DNA of 64,000 nt from NCBI RefSeq assembly GCF_000426485.1, contig NZ_AUFL01000015.1, positions 93,581 through 157,580 on the forward strand, given 5' to 3'. The notes under the pieces are model-generated. The model did not search any database. It worked only from the letters and a program-made list of their open reading frames with translations, and was not told where the DNA came from. The DNA is from Indolivaga capnocytophagoides DSM 22835. Lineage in GTDB: Bacteria; Bacteroidota; Bacteroidia; Bacteroidales; Dysgonomonadaceae. A program made the translations under genes and the position numbers. This document shows, piece by piece, positions 41,714 to 51,000 of the stretch (position 1 is its first letter; every line of letters begins with the position of its first letter).

Positions 41714-42550
41714 ATGAGAAAGACAGTATTATTAGCCTTATTTATTTTGAGTTCGACAATTTGTTTTTCTCAAAATTTTTCAAGAGTATGGGTCTCTGAT
41801 TCTCTTTTCCTTAAACCGGAATCAGCACTTTATGATTCTTCAAAAAAGACTGTTTACATATCAAATATAAATGGAGAATATCTTGCAAAAGATGGAAACG
41901 GCTTCATTTCAAAGATAAATATAAATGGCAAAATAGAGTCCCTTAAATGGGTAGAGGGGTTCGATAATCCGCAGGGGATGGGGTTGTATAAAGATAAACT
42001 TTATGTTGCAGATATTAATAGAGTTGTTCAGGTTAATACAAATACTGCCAAAATAGAGAATGTGTTTATGGTCGACAATGCTAAATTTCTTAATGATATT
42101 GCAGCAGACTCGAATGGCGACATGTATATTTCTGATTGTTTTGGGAATAAGATCTATAAAATATCGGAAAATAAAATTGAAGTATGGCTTGATTCTAAAA
42201 CTCTTTCAGGACCTAATGGATTGCTATGTACAAAAGAAGATGTTTTAGTCCTTAATATGAATGACAAAACTGCTTATGCAATAAGTAAATCATCAAAGAA
42301 ATTTATCAAAATATTTAGTGGAATTGATAATTTAGATGGTATTGTTAGTGATGGAAGTAACGGTTTCTTTGTTTCGGGAGCATGGCAAGGTCAGATATTT
42401 CACATTGATGCGGACGGTAAGAAGAAGTTAATTATTGATTTAGGAAAAGAAAAAAACATTACTGCCGATATTGAATATATTGCCAATAAAAAGCTGTTAA
42501 TAATACCAACCTTATACAAAACAGTTATTGGCTACAGATTGATAGAATAA
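41714..42550 (+). CDS. Secreted SMP-30/gluconolactonase-like beta-propeller protein
   Basis: A 278-residue protein with a signal peptide (about 1-19, ending FCFSQ). Repeated strands with patterns such as KTVYISNINGEYL, DNPQGMGLYKDKLYVADIN and LNDIAADSNGDMYISDCFG are those of NHL/SMP-30-type propellers. In this family an acidic metal site and a lactonase activity are known, but here only the fold can be inferred. It is the first intact gene right of the IS and converges with the AraC gene. Confidence 0.7.
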   Translation: MRKTVLLALFILSSTICFSQNFSRVWVSDSLFLKPESALYDSSKKTVYISNINGEYLAKDGNGFISKININGKIESLKWVEGFDNPQGMGLYKDKLYVADINRVVQVNTNTAKIENVFMVDNAKFLNDIAADSNGDMYISDCFGNKIYKISENKIEVWLDSKTLSGPNGLLCTKEDVLVLNMNDKTAYAISKSSKKFIKIFSGIDNLDGIVSDGSNGFFVSGAWQGQIFHIDADGKKKLIIDLGKEKNITADIEYIANKKLLIIPTLYKTVIGYRLIE

Positions 42551-42607
42551 AATATGATTTTGCTTTGTCAGTATAAGGTCTTTCAAATGTTCGTAGACAT
42601 TTTTGAG

Positions 42608-43498
42608 TTAACCATTTCGATATTCATTGGGAGAAATCCCCGTGTGATGTTTAAAATAACGACTAAAGTGAGATGGTGTCGCGAAGTTCAGGTCATAGCT
42701 TATCTGTTGAATTGTGAGATTCGTTGATTTTAACAAAGCTTTTATTTCCAGTATCACATATTCATCTATCCATACTTTTGCATGTTTACCGGTCAAACGG
42801 AATATTATTGATGAAAAATATTTCGGAGTCAAATGAGCCTTTTCTGCATAGAACCGAATACTCCTATCTTTTTTAAAGTTCAGTTCGACATGTTTCATAA
42901 ACTTAGTAAACATTTCGTTTCGGATATCATCTGTTTTATTTTCAGAGTGGCTTTTCTGCATCAGCATATTACAGACTTCCAGAAACATGGTATTTAGAAC
43001 ACTTCGTATTAATTGTTTACGAAATATGTTTTCAGTATCCCGTATTATATCCTGACAATAATCAAATAAAGAATAGAACAACTTCATTTTAGAATCTGTC
43101 AATGTATGATGGGGAAACTCATATAGAATATTCCGAATATTAAAACTGTGAAGAGTATTGTCAATCTCCAGATAGCTCGGTTTTAAGCAAAGTATTTTCG
43201 CTTCGAAGTCTTCACTGACCTCTATAACCTGAAAAACTCTGTCGGCCAGTATATTTATAAAATCATTTTTACCTACTTTATAATTGCTATATCCAATATT
43301 GATATTTAAGCAGCCAGCTTCACAAACGATGGCAATACCAATATCAAGTTTAATCGGAAAATCTATTGAAACTATGTATTTAGAAACATTATCAGGATCT
43401 CTTGCTTTATTTTCCAATATAAAAAAGCTATCCTCTAATGCTTCTGCGGAAAAATAGTTTCGGATAGTCTGAGCCTTTATATTTTCAATAGTATTCAT
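42608..43498 (-). CDS. AraC-family transcriptional regulator
   Basis: A protein of about 296 residues with the double helix-turn-helix in the last 100: FYAEKAHLTPKYFSSIIFRL and IQQISYDLNFATPSHFSRYFKHHTG, ending SPNEYRNG. The N-terminal half is a cupin-like ligand-binding region. It is divergent from the beta-barrel gene on its right, with 165 bases between start codons, and may control it and the propeller gene. The effector is unknown. The ATG at 43498 is preferred to 43522. Confidence 0.88.
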   Translation of the reverse strand: MNTIENIKAQTIRNYFSAEALEDSFFILENKARDPDNVSKYIVSIDFPIKLDIGIAIVCEAGCLNINIGYSNYKVGKNDFINILADRVFQVIEVSEDFEAKILCLKPSYLEIDNTLHSFNIRNILYEFPHHTLTDSKMKLFYSLFDYCQDIIRDTENIFRKQLIRSVLNTMFLEVCNMLMQKSHSENKTDDIRNEMFTKFMKHVELNFKKDRSIRFYAEKAHLTPKYFSSIIFRLTGKHAKVWIDEYVILEIKALLKSTNLTIQQISYDLNFATPSHFSRYFKHHTGISPNEYRNG

Positions 43499-43663
43499 CT
43501 GAATCGATATTTTGTATATCAAATATACCTAATTATTCTTTCTTCTTCTATATTTTCGACCTTTTGGATACAATATCAATCCTATATGACAGATTCAGAT
43601 TCCGAAAAGCAAGACCTTTGTCTTAAATATTAGATTTCATCTTCAAATAAAAAATAAGAATTA

Positions 43664-44659
43664 ATGAAAAAATATATATTCTGTCTGATATTGTATATTT
43701 ATGCGTCCTCTCTCTTTGTTAATATTTTTGCTCAGACTTCACAGTCTTCGGATTCTCTGACTAATGGTGTACGTAAATATGTTGCCCGCAATTTTTCCGA
43801 AGCAAGGACTATCAATTTATACTGGAACACAAGCCTGAGCCATGACTATACATTAAAACAGAACGGACAAAAGATAGAAGAGGGAGAAAGTAAAGATATA
43901 CACACTATAAATTTTTCGGCTACGGTTCCGATCCTACTTCTCAAGAATGCTTCCATATATGCTAATGGTCAATACAATTCGTATCAGTTTGATTCTTTTA
44001 ATAATACAGATAAAGGAGCATCCGCTTTGTTCACAAAAAATGAGGGAGGGTATAGCTTTTATGAAGGTTCAATATCCGGAAATTACCGTTTTAGAATAGG
44101 CAATAAACCCGTTATGCTGATGGCGTCCCTTTTAGGTGATGGTTGGGATAAAAAATTTGAGAAAGTTTCGGGTGTCTTTTCGGCAATTTTAATTTTAAAA
44201 CAATCCAATACCAGTAATTTAAGTGTAGGCTTATATGGTATGACTCTCTATGACAAAATTCCTGTAATGCCTGTTATAGCCTATACGCATCAGTTTACCC
44301 CTAATTTAAGTATTGATATAACTTTACCCAGCCGAACTTATTTACGCTATCAATTCAAGAATAGCCATCGCCTCTCTATTGGCACATCCATGTATAGCGA
44401 ACAATTCTATATGGCTACAGATGTAGATGGTCTCCCAAAAACCTCTTATTTTAGGAAAACATCAATAAGGCCGGAGATTGTTTATGAATATATCATAAAT
44501 AATCATTTTTATTTAAGTGCACGGGGAGGTGTTTCAAAACTAATAAAAGGCGGACTTTATAATACGAACAGAAAAGGGATTGATGGAGATCCGTATATTA
44601 AATACACCGAACCTGTTACACCTTTCTTTAATCTTGGGTTTTCTTATAATATATTTTAA
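43664..44659 (+). CDS. Outer-membrane beta-barrel protein, DUF6268-like
   Basis: A 331-residue protein with a signal peptide (ending FVNIFAQ near residue 23). The rest is made of alternating amphipathic strands with aromatic ends (INLYWNTSLSHDYTL, GSISGNYRFRIG) and finishes in GFSYNIF, the C-terminal aromatic typical of outer-membrane barrels. The DUF6268 assignment is by resemblance. It is divergent from an AraC gene that may regulate it. Ligand unknown. Confidence 0.65.
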   Translation: MKKYIFCLILYIYASSLFVNIFAQTSQSSDSLTNGVRKYVARNFSEARTINLYWNTSLSHDYTLKQNGQKIEEGESKDIHTINFSATVPILLLKNASIYANGQYNSYQFDSFNNTDKGASALFTKNEGGYSFYEGSISGNYRFRIGNKPVMLMASLLGDGWDKKFEKVSGVFSAILILKQSNTSNLSVGLYGMTLYDKIPVMPVIAYTHQFTPNLSIDITLPSRTYLRYQFKNSHRLSIGTSMYSEQFYMATDVDGLPKTSYFRKTSIRPEIVYEYIINNHFYLSARGGVSKLIKGGLYNTNRKGIDGDPYIKYTEPVTPFFNLGFSYNIF

Positions 44660-44670
44660 ATATAGAATAC

Positions 44671-44702
44671 AAAAGGGAATAATTATGTTATTCCCTTCTT
44701 TA
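44671..44702 (+). terminator. Terminator after beta-barrel gene
   Basis: GGGAATAA (44675-44682) and TTATTCCC (44688-44695) form an 8-bp stem with a 5-base loop, followed by TTCTTTATC. Confidence 0.7.
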
Positions 44703-44837
44703 TCTCCTTTAATATTTCTCTTTGCTCATCAGGGATAGTCAGCTATTTGTCAGCCCATACATTTATTTCTAATCGTGGATATCTTTATTGTTACCTTGTT
44801 GTAGGATGATGAGCCAATAGTGGAATTCTTTAATAAG

Positions 44838-44866
44838 AAAAGGAGTCAAAATTTTGACTCCTTTTG
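44838..44866 (-). terminator. Terminator of the tRNA-Asn pair
   Basis: A perfect palindrome AAAAGGAGTCAAAATTTTGACTCCTTTT just past the tRNA 3' end. On the minus strand the T-run continues. The symmetry also lets it act on rightward transcripts. Confidence 0.75.
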
Positions 44867-44940
44867 CGCTTTCTCTTGGGCTCGAACCAAGGACCCTCTG
44901 ATTAACAGTCAGATGCTCTAACCAGCTGAGCTAAGAAAGC
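44867..44940 (-). tRNA. tRNA-Asn (anticodon GUU)
   Basis: Read leftwards: acceptor GCTTTCT pairs with AGAAAGC; anticodon loop CTGTTAA with anticodon GTT; T-arm TTGGTTCGAGCCCAA; discriminator G. It is the second of two adjacent tRNA-Asn genes. Confidence 0.92.
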
Positions 44941-44956
44941 AATCCTGTATTGCAAG

Positions 44957-45030
44957 CTCTTCAGGCTGGGCTCGAACCAGCGACCCTCTGATTAACAGTC
45001 AGATGCTCTAACCAACTGAGCTACTGAAGA
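44957..45030 (-). tRNA. tRNA-Asn (anticodon GUU)
   Basis: Read leftwards: acceptor TCTTCAG pairs with CTGAAGA; same D-arm and anticodon arm as its neighbour (CTGACTGTTAATCAG); T-arm GCTGGTTCGAGCCCAGC. It differs from the other copy mainly in the acceptor and T stems. The acceptor stem starts with a T-A pair. Confidence 0.9.
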
Positions 45031-45090
45031 GTGACAAATGCTTTATTTGAAAAGCATGGCAAAAGTAGGTCTTATTTCCGAAATATACAA

Positions 45091-45098
45091 TATCTTTG
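45091..45098 (+). promoter_or_regulatory. Promoter -7 box (TATCTTTG) of PfkB kinase gene
   Basis: An exact TAnnTTTG match, 19 bases before the ATG at 45118. Confidence 0.6.
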
Positions 45099-45117
45099 CA
45101 CTAAAATTTTAAAATAA

Positions 45118-46092
45118 ATGAAAGTATTAGGAATGGGAAATGCCTTGGTCGATGTCTTGGCATTGATCGAAAACGACTCGTTACTCACTCAGTTAGAGCT
45201 GCCTAAAGGTAGTATGCAATTGATAGATGCCGCTAAAAAAGAGGCTCTCCATAAAGCAATGGAAGACAAAGAAAAATTCCTGGCATCGGGAGGTTCCGCA
45301 TCAAATACCATCACCGGAATTGCAAAATTAGGTGTGAATACCGGTTTTATCGGGCGTGTCGGTAAGGATTTCTTTGGTAATTATTATAAAGAAGATCTAG
45401 AAAAATACAATGTAAAATCGTTGCTTCGTATTTGTAATGAAGATTCAGGAGTTGCTACAACTTTTGTTTCGAAAGACGGACAACGAACCTTTGGTACTTA
45501 TCTGGGTGCCGCAGCCGGATTAACAGCTGAGGACTTAAAAACCGAAGACTTTGCAGGGTACAATTATTTCTATATTGAAGGGTATTTAGTGCAAAATCTC
45601 GATTTGATCCGCAAGGCAGTAGCTCTGGCACACGAAAACGGAGCGAAGGTTGTTCTTGATATGGCTAGTTACAATGTTGTGGAAGCGAGTAAAGATTTCT
45701 TATTGGAAATTATACCTCAATACGTTGATATACTTTTTGCTAATGAGGAAGAGGCGAAAGCTCTATGTAACACAGAACCCGAAAAAGCTTTGGATGTCAT
45801 AGCAGATATGGTCGAAATAGCCATTGTTAAGATTGGAGAAAAAGGCTCATGGATAAAAAGAGGTGAAGAAAAAGTATTTGTTCCCGCACTTAAAGTTGAT
45901 TGTATAGATACCACCGGAGCCGGTGATTTATATGCTTCAGGCTTTCTGTATGGACTTATAAACAGCAAGTCGCTAAAAGAGTCCGGAGAGATCGGTACTT
46001 TGCTTGCAGGGAACGTTATTCAGGTGATGGGACCTAAGATGAATGATGACAAGTGGAATGAATTGATAAGTTCGATTAAAACGAGCTATTAA
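45118..46092 (+). CDS. PfkB-family kinase, adenosine-kinase-like
   Basis: A 324-residue ribokinase-fold enzyme. The two family signatures are present: GGSASNTITGIAKLG near residues 58-72 and DTTGAGDLYASGFLYG near 263-278, with Asp in GAGD as catalytic base. MGNALVDVLA at the N-terminus and the region around FGTYLGAAAGL fit the adenosine/fructose kinase branch common in Bacteroidota. The phosphate acceptor (a sugar or nucleoside) cannot be decided. Confidence 0.85.
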   Translation: MKVLGMGNALVDVLALIENDSLLTQLELPKGSMQLIDAAKKEALHKAMEDKEKFLASGGSASNTITGIAKLGVNTGFIGRVGKDFFGNYYKEDLEKYNVKSLLRICNEDSGVATTFVSKDGQRTFGTYLGAAAGLTAEDLKTEDFAGYNYFYIEGYLVQNLDLIRKAVALAHENGAKVVLDMASYNVVEASKDFLLEIIPQYVDILFANEEEAKALCNTEPEKALDVIADMVEIAIVKIGEKGSWIKRGEEKVFVPALKVDCIDTTGAGDLYASGFLYGLINSKSLKESGEIGTLLAGNVIQVMGPKMNDDKWNELISSIKTSY

Positions 46093-46115
46093 CCACATAA
46101 AATGTACAGAATCCT

Positions 46116-46169
46116 AAAAAGGAAACAAAGGTAACATCATAAATGTACTTTTTCGGATGTTACTTTTTT
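46116..46169 (-). repeat. GTGTAAC repeat family, copy 4
   Basis: Read leftwards: AAAAAAGTAACATCCG, then AAAAGTACATTTATG, then ATGTTACCTTTGTTTCCTTT. It matches copy 2 block by block. It overlaps the pfkB terminator. Confidence 0.6.
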
Positions 46170-46175
46170 CTTTTC
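46131..46175 (+). terminator. Terminator after pfkB
   Basis: GTAACATC (46131-46138) and GATGTTAC (46156-46163) form a perfect 8-bp stem with a 17-base loop, followed by TTTTTTCTTTT. Confidence 0.65.
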
Positions 46176-46213
46176 TTAAATTTTTTTCAGTCGTTCAAAG
46201 ATCTTTTATAAAG

Positions 46214-46228
46214 AGGGTCTGCGACCCT
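46214..46228. repeat. Dyad repeat (AGGGTCTGCGACCCT)
   Basis: A GGG/CCC variant with compensating change in both arms, followed by TTTTCTGTATAGATAAAAAA. It lies in the gap between pfkB and hmuV. Confidence 0.6.
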
Positions 46229-46241
46229 TTTCTGTATAGAT

Positions 46242-46289
46242 AAAAAACAAGGAGGATGATGCAGATCTGCATCATCCTCCTTGTTTTTT
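46242..46289. terminator. Bidirectional terminator between pfkB and the hmu operon
   Basis: A long perfect palindrome centred at 46265/46266: CAAGGAGGATGATGCAGA and its inverse, flanked by A6 and T6. It ends the hmu transcript on the minus strand and could act in both directions. Confidence 0.85.
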
Positions 46290-46303
46290 ACAGATGAATT
46301 AGA

Positions 46304-46636
46304 TTATTCCGGGACATAAATAATTTCTCCGTTCTCCAGTTCATAAGCTATACCTACTTTTTTGCCTTTTGATCCTGAAGATTGTTCGTTCGAAGGTGTA
46401 TATTTATTGATTTTATTACCTTCCTTGGTGATGATCTCCATGTTATCCTTTCCCGGATTCTTTACAATCGTATAGTCTTCCTGTGTAAATACTTCGGTCA
46501 TATTCATGTGCATGACCATTGCTACCATCAGAGCAACGGCAAATACCATTGCCACATCAAAGAGATTTACGATCACGCTTAGCGGATCGGTATCTTCTTC
46601 TTTTGCAAATTTGCTGATTCGGCGTTGTCTTCTCAT
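46304..46636 (-). CDS. hmuV: DUF2149 protein, HmuV-like
   Basis: A 110-residue protein with one membrane segment (about 24-45: IVNLFDVAMVFAVALMVAMV) and a small periplasmic tail. It matches DUF2149, the family of hmuV in the Porphyromonas gingivalis hmuYRSTUV cluster. The layout (one helix, periplasmic tail) recalls ExbD/TolR partners of the TolQ-type channel encoded just upstream; that is inference. Last gene of the operon; 1 base separates it from hmuU. Confidence 0.8.
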   Translation of the reverse strand: MRRQRRISKFAKEEDTDPLSVIVNLFDVAMVFAVALMVAMVMHMNMTEVFTQEDYTIVKNPGKDNMEIITKEGNKINKYTPSNEQSSGSKGKKVGIAYELENGEIIYVPE

Positions 46637-46637
46637 A

Positions 46638-47234
46638 TCAGTCTTCTTTTTGAGTTAATATGCGAGATACATAATCGAGATTATTTACATCTTTGGCATA
46701 CCATCGTTGTTTAAACTGTAAGGTTACCAACCCAATGGCGGAAACGACAAGACCTACTACCGTAGTTGCAAATACAACCTGCATATTGTAGGCCATACCT
46801 GCAATATCACCAGTCGATAGTCCGACCAATGCAGGACTCATAGCTATCAGTGTACCGATAAGACCTAATACAGGACCCATTTTAGCCAACATTTTCGACA
46901 ATGAAGTGTCTTTTTCAGCTTCGTTTTCGAAATTAGACAGAAGAAAATCAGAGTAAGCTTCACTTGGGGTGGTTGACAGTAAATCTCTCATGTATTTTAT
47001 GAAAAGAGAATTATCGTTCTGTGGTAATAACCCTTTCAGTTCATTAATTGAAGAGGACGTCAATTCCTTAATTTTATCATTAAGTATTTTATCGTTCTTC
47101 CGTTTGGTCATGTACTGGTTGTAAAAGCCTCCGATAAGCAGTAAGCCTCTCGCAAAAAGACATAATAATATAATAATATCGGGAATCAATAAACTGTTGG
47201 CTACCCAAAAGAGTACTTTAGAAATAATTTCCAT
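46638..47234 (-). CDS. hmuU: MotA/TolQ/ExbB-type proton channel, HmuU-like
   Basis: A 198-residue protein with three membrane segments (about 8-35, 108-130, 150-172). The conserved part SLSKMLAKMGPVLGLIGTLIAMSPAL and the later TTVVGLVVSAIGLV are those of the MotA/TolQ/ExbB family. It should pass protons to drive an outer-membrane or periplasmic machine. Position in the hmu cluster suggests it powers HmuR or HmuS. A dyad repeat is 15 bases before its start. Confidence 0.88.
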   Translation of the reverse strand: MEIISKVLFWVANSLLIPDIIILLCLFARGLLLIGGFYNQYMTKRKNDKILNDKIKELTSSSINELKGLLPQNDNSLFIKYMRDLLSTTPSEAYSDFLLSNFENEAEKDTSLSKMLAKMGPVLGLIGTLIAMSPALVGLSTGDIAGMAYNMQVVFATTVVGLVVSAIGLVTLQFKQRWYAKDVNNLDYVSRILTQKED

Positions 47235-47249
47235 TGATTTTTTTATTTG

Positions 47250-47262
47250 AGGTCGCAGACCT
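47250..47262. repeat. Dyad repeat upstream of hmuU
   Basis: AGGTCGCAGACCT lies in the 44-base gap between hmuT and hmuU, so a dyad copy can sit inside an operon. Confidence 0.6.
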
Positions 47263-47278
47263 AATTATTACTTCACAA

Positions 47279-47977
47279 TTATTTAAATTTAGCTTGTTTT
47301 TTCTGCATAATTATCCATCGGATTTTGCTCCATCCGTATCCGATCAGAAACAAGATGATAAACAGCCCGAGAGATAAACCTAATGCTTTGAAGTTGACAG
47401 GCTCTTCGGCTGCCGCATAGGTAACATTCCCATTTACAGTGGTGAGAAGCCCAAGTATGGCAACAAAAAGACTTACCAGAAAATGTACTTCAAGCCGTAA
47501 TTCTTTTTCGGGAAACATATACTTCACTCCATAAGCTGCTGCCGGCAATAAACCCAGTGTAATCGCAGCTATTGTATATGCCAGTGTGTCGAAATCTGTA
47601 CCCGACATGCTGAATATGGTTTGAGTGAGAATATAAAACAGGACAGGAAACAGCAGTAAGCTCGGATACCAATATAAAGGCAGCAGCCACTTCTTTATTT
47701 TCTTCCCGAATAAGTTCCTTAAAGCGGCAAAGCAAAAGGCAAAGCAAATAGCCGATTCTACAGTAACCAATACGGCAGCATCCTGCAAGGCATCTCTATT
47801 CATCAGGTAATCGTTTAGCTGAGTTTTTGACTGCATGATTGCATATTTGTTCATCCATACAATAAAAACGGCACAGACAAGCCCGAACAGAGCCGATTGC
47901 CACCATTTCCAGAAACTCAGTTTCAGGATGCAGTTGACTACAATAAAGAGCATCAATATCTGAATGATAAGTTCCAT
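47279..47977 (-). CDS. hmuT: Integral membrane protein, HmuT-like
   Basis: A 232-residue protein with about six membrane segments and a basic C-terminus (KKQAKFK). I recognise no general domain. Its place between the chelatase-like gene and the MotA/TolQ-type gene matches hmuT of the Porphyromonas cluster. A role in passing heme or iron between compartments, or in assembling the channel, is inferred from context only. Confidence 0.7.
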   Translation of the reverse strand: MELIIQILMLFIVVNCILKLSFWKWWQSALFGLVCAVFIVWMNKYAIMQSKTQLNDYLMNRDALQDAAVLVTVESAICFAFCFAALRNLFGKKIKKWLLPLYWYPSLLLFPVLFYILTQTIFSMSGTDFDTLAYTIAAITLGLLPAAAYGVKYMFPEKELRLEVHFLVSLFVAILGLLTTVNGNVTYAAAEEPVNFKALGLSLGLFIILFLIGYGWSKIRWIIMQKKQAKFK

Positions 47978-48048
47978 ATTTTTTTATTTAGGGAATGATA
48001 TAATGTGCCAATAAGATAGTTATTGGCACATTAACCAGTTACAAGTGA

Positions 48049-51000
48049 TTAATCTTTCTTTCTTTTCTTTTTCAGTATAAACAAGAGAATGAAGAATACG
48101 ATTACGACCACAGCCCCTATGATAAATCCGTTCAGAGATGTTTTTTCTCCGTCATCGGTTCCTCCGACCTGATCTTTTTTCAGAACCATGCCATTCTTGG
48201 AGGCATCGGATGATGTTCCGGAGGTTTTCATCTGCTGTATTTGCTGGTTGTATGCTTTGGCATCTTCCGCAGATACTTTTTTCGAGATGAAATCTTGCAA
48301 TTTGGCATTCTCTCCCGAGAATCCCGATCCCGTAGATCCGAACTCTTTAACCAGATTGGTATGTAGTTGTGCGATATCAGCAAGCTGTTGTTCACTTGCT
48401 TTCCACATTCCTTTGCGGGCGGTTTCCATCATCACAGCGGTGATTTCCTGCAATGCGGCCGGATTTTGCTGGCGGAAAAATTCCTGTGTTCCCAGATTCA
48501 GTTTGTCTTTTACATAAACGTCATAAATCTCATTCCACATTTCATTATCCACTACATCGGGTTTCATCACATTCCATCCGTAAGTATTGGTTACCACTTC
48601 GGTGATTTGTGCTGCGCTTGATGCTCCGCCTTTCATTACTTCTTTGATGTATGCCGGATTGAAGATCGTTGAGCGTGATTCTACACCGATAGCTTCTTTC
48701 AGTTCCTGCATGCGGACATTATTGCGGTTGCGATAGTCGGCAAAATAAGCATCAGGATCTTTACCTGTAACTTCACGTACGGCAAGATTCATACCTCCCA
48801 TAAACTCGTATACGTGGTCGAGGCTCAAGGCTCCCCATGTATTACTTTGTCGTGGTTGCACCACTACATCCGTATTGTGGAGGACAGCACGTAGAAGTCC
48901 GGCTTTGAATTCTCCCCATTCTTTTTCGCTGCCGTATACGGCACCCATATTGTTGATATATGTGTCGGCAATTTCTTTTTCGCTTTCCCATTTATCTCCG
49001 CTTGTCACCATACCCTGAATACCTGTTCCGTACATTCCGTTGATACCGCCGAATACACGTTGAGTAGACATGGCACGGGCATCTTTGGGTGATACACCTT
49101 GTTCTACCAGTTGTTTTTCTATTTCAACGGTACTTTTCGATACCATATTGTCGAACTTATCGTCTTTGGCAGATGCTGCCATTTCAACCGCTTTGCTGAT
49201 AAGCGACAGGCGAGATGCGGCAAGATCACGGAATTGTCCCGAAGTTTGTACAACCACATCAATACGGGGACGACCTAATACAGCTGTCGGAATTAACCGA
49301 AGATCCGATACACGCCCGAAAGCGTCACGAACCGGCTCTACGCCCAGCATATATAAAGCCTGAGCGATGGTCGCTCCTTCTGTTTCGATAAACTCACTGC
49401 TCCAGAAAGTATAGCTGACCTTACGGGGATATTCTCCCTTATGTTGTTTTTTGTATTGGTCTAATGTTGCATTTACAAGAGCAACTCCTTTGTCCCATGC
49501 TACTTCCGAAGGTGTTGCTTCGGCATTTACAGCGTAAAGGTTACGTCCTGTAGGTACTGCATTGGGGTTGGCTACTGCATCTCCACCCGAAGACGGTGCT
49601 ATATATCCTCCCGAAAGGGCATTTATGATAGACTTTAATTCAGCTTCGGGGCTTTGTTCCAATGCTGTTTTATATGCCGTAATGTTGTTGATGGTGCGTT
49701 CTATTTCAGCAATGGCTCTTGCTTTGTCTTTTTGTTCTTTGGTATATTCCGGAGCTTTAGGTTTGCCTTGACCCATAGGAGAACCTGCTCCTTGCGGATG
49801 CTGAGGTTTTGCCTGTTTCTGAGTGTCGGCAGCTTGAGCATGATCCGGTTTTTTACCTGTTTTCGGTATCCATGAAGGATGTCCTCCCGAAGGTTTTCCT
49901 TTTTCGGCTTTACCGTTTTTAGAATCGGTAGAAGCAGCCATCATTGCCGCCATTCCTCTTTTAGGCGGAGTCAGGATGGTCTTCGATTCGCTCAGGTCTT
50001 TTTCTGTAATACCTGCAATTTGACAAATCAGAGCATCGGTTACAGCCTTTCCTCCCAGAATCTGATTTACCAGCGTTTTTGCAGGATCTAAATACCGTTG
50101 AGTAAAGAATGCTTTATTTTTCAACTGGGTTTCGGATACTTTTCCGCTTTGTCTATCCAATGCCGCAAGACTATAGGCGATAGGATCGGCACTCATAGCC
50201 ATCACCGATGAACGTATTTTTTCGGGTGTATAAGGTACCCCCGTTGTATAAAGTTGTCCGTTCATTTTTTCGTTGGCAATTTCCTCCGCAAAGTTTTCGA
50301 TACGTTCTATATCTTCTGCCTTGTAAGGATTAGTCATTATGCTGTCGAGACGCAGATCGCGGTGAAGACCCATTGCTACAGCTATTTTCTTTACAGCCAA
50401 TGATGCCTGAGGTTGTCTCACTTCATCAGTTTTGTAATAATCCCTGATTTTTTCCTGTAATGTACGGAACTGCGAACGGGTATTGCTTTCCATAAATGCC
50501 GGAGTAAGGTACGATACGGTCGTTGCATACGAACGGCGTTTCGCCATCATACTTTCTCCGATATTACCGATTGTATAGTAATAGAAGTGGGGGATAGTTC
50601 CGACCAGACGATCAGGCCAGTCGTTGCTGCCAAGAGCAACTTGTTTCTGAGGGGTAAACTCCAGACTGCCGTGTGTGCCGAAGTGTATCATTGCGTCTGC
50701 CTTGAATGCGTACTGCGACCACAGATATGCTCCGATGTATGTATGAGGAGGAGCCGATTTTGCACCGTGTACAATAGCGAAAGAGTCTCCTCCCAGCGCA
50801 GCCATCGGCTGAGGAAGCAAAGCGATATTTCCGAATTGTATACGGGCTACAGCCAGATACGATTTGCCGTCTTTGTTGACAGACATGTATGCTCCGGGTG
50901 CTTCGCCGTAGGTATTTACCACATCTTTATATAACTCGGGAGACAGTGATTGGTGTATCCATGACTCGTACTCCGATTTTTCAACAAGTGCGGGATGTCC

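Noticed and set aside
44660..44837. A further gene between the beta-barrel gene and the tRNA-Asn pair
   Set aside because: Only very short frames are present besides the terminator.
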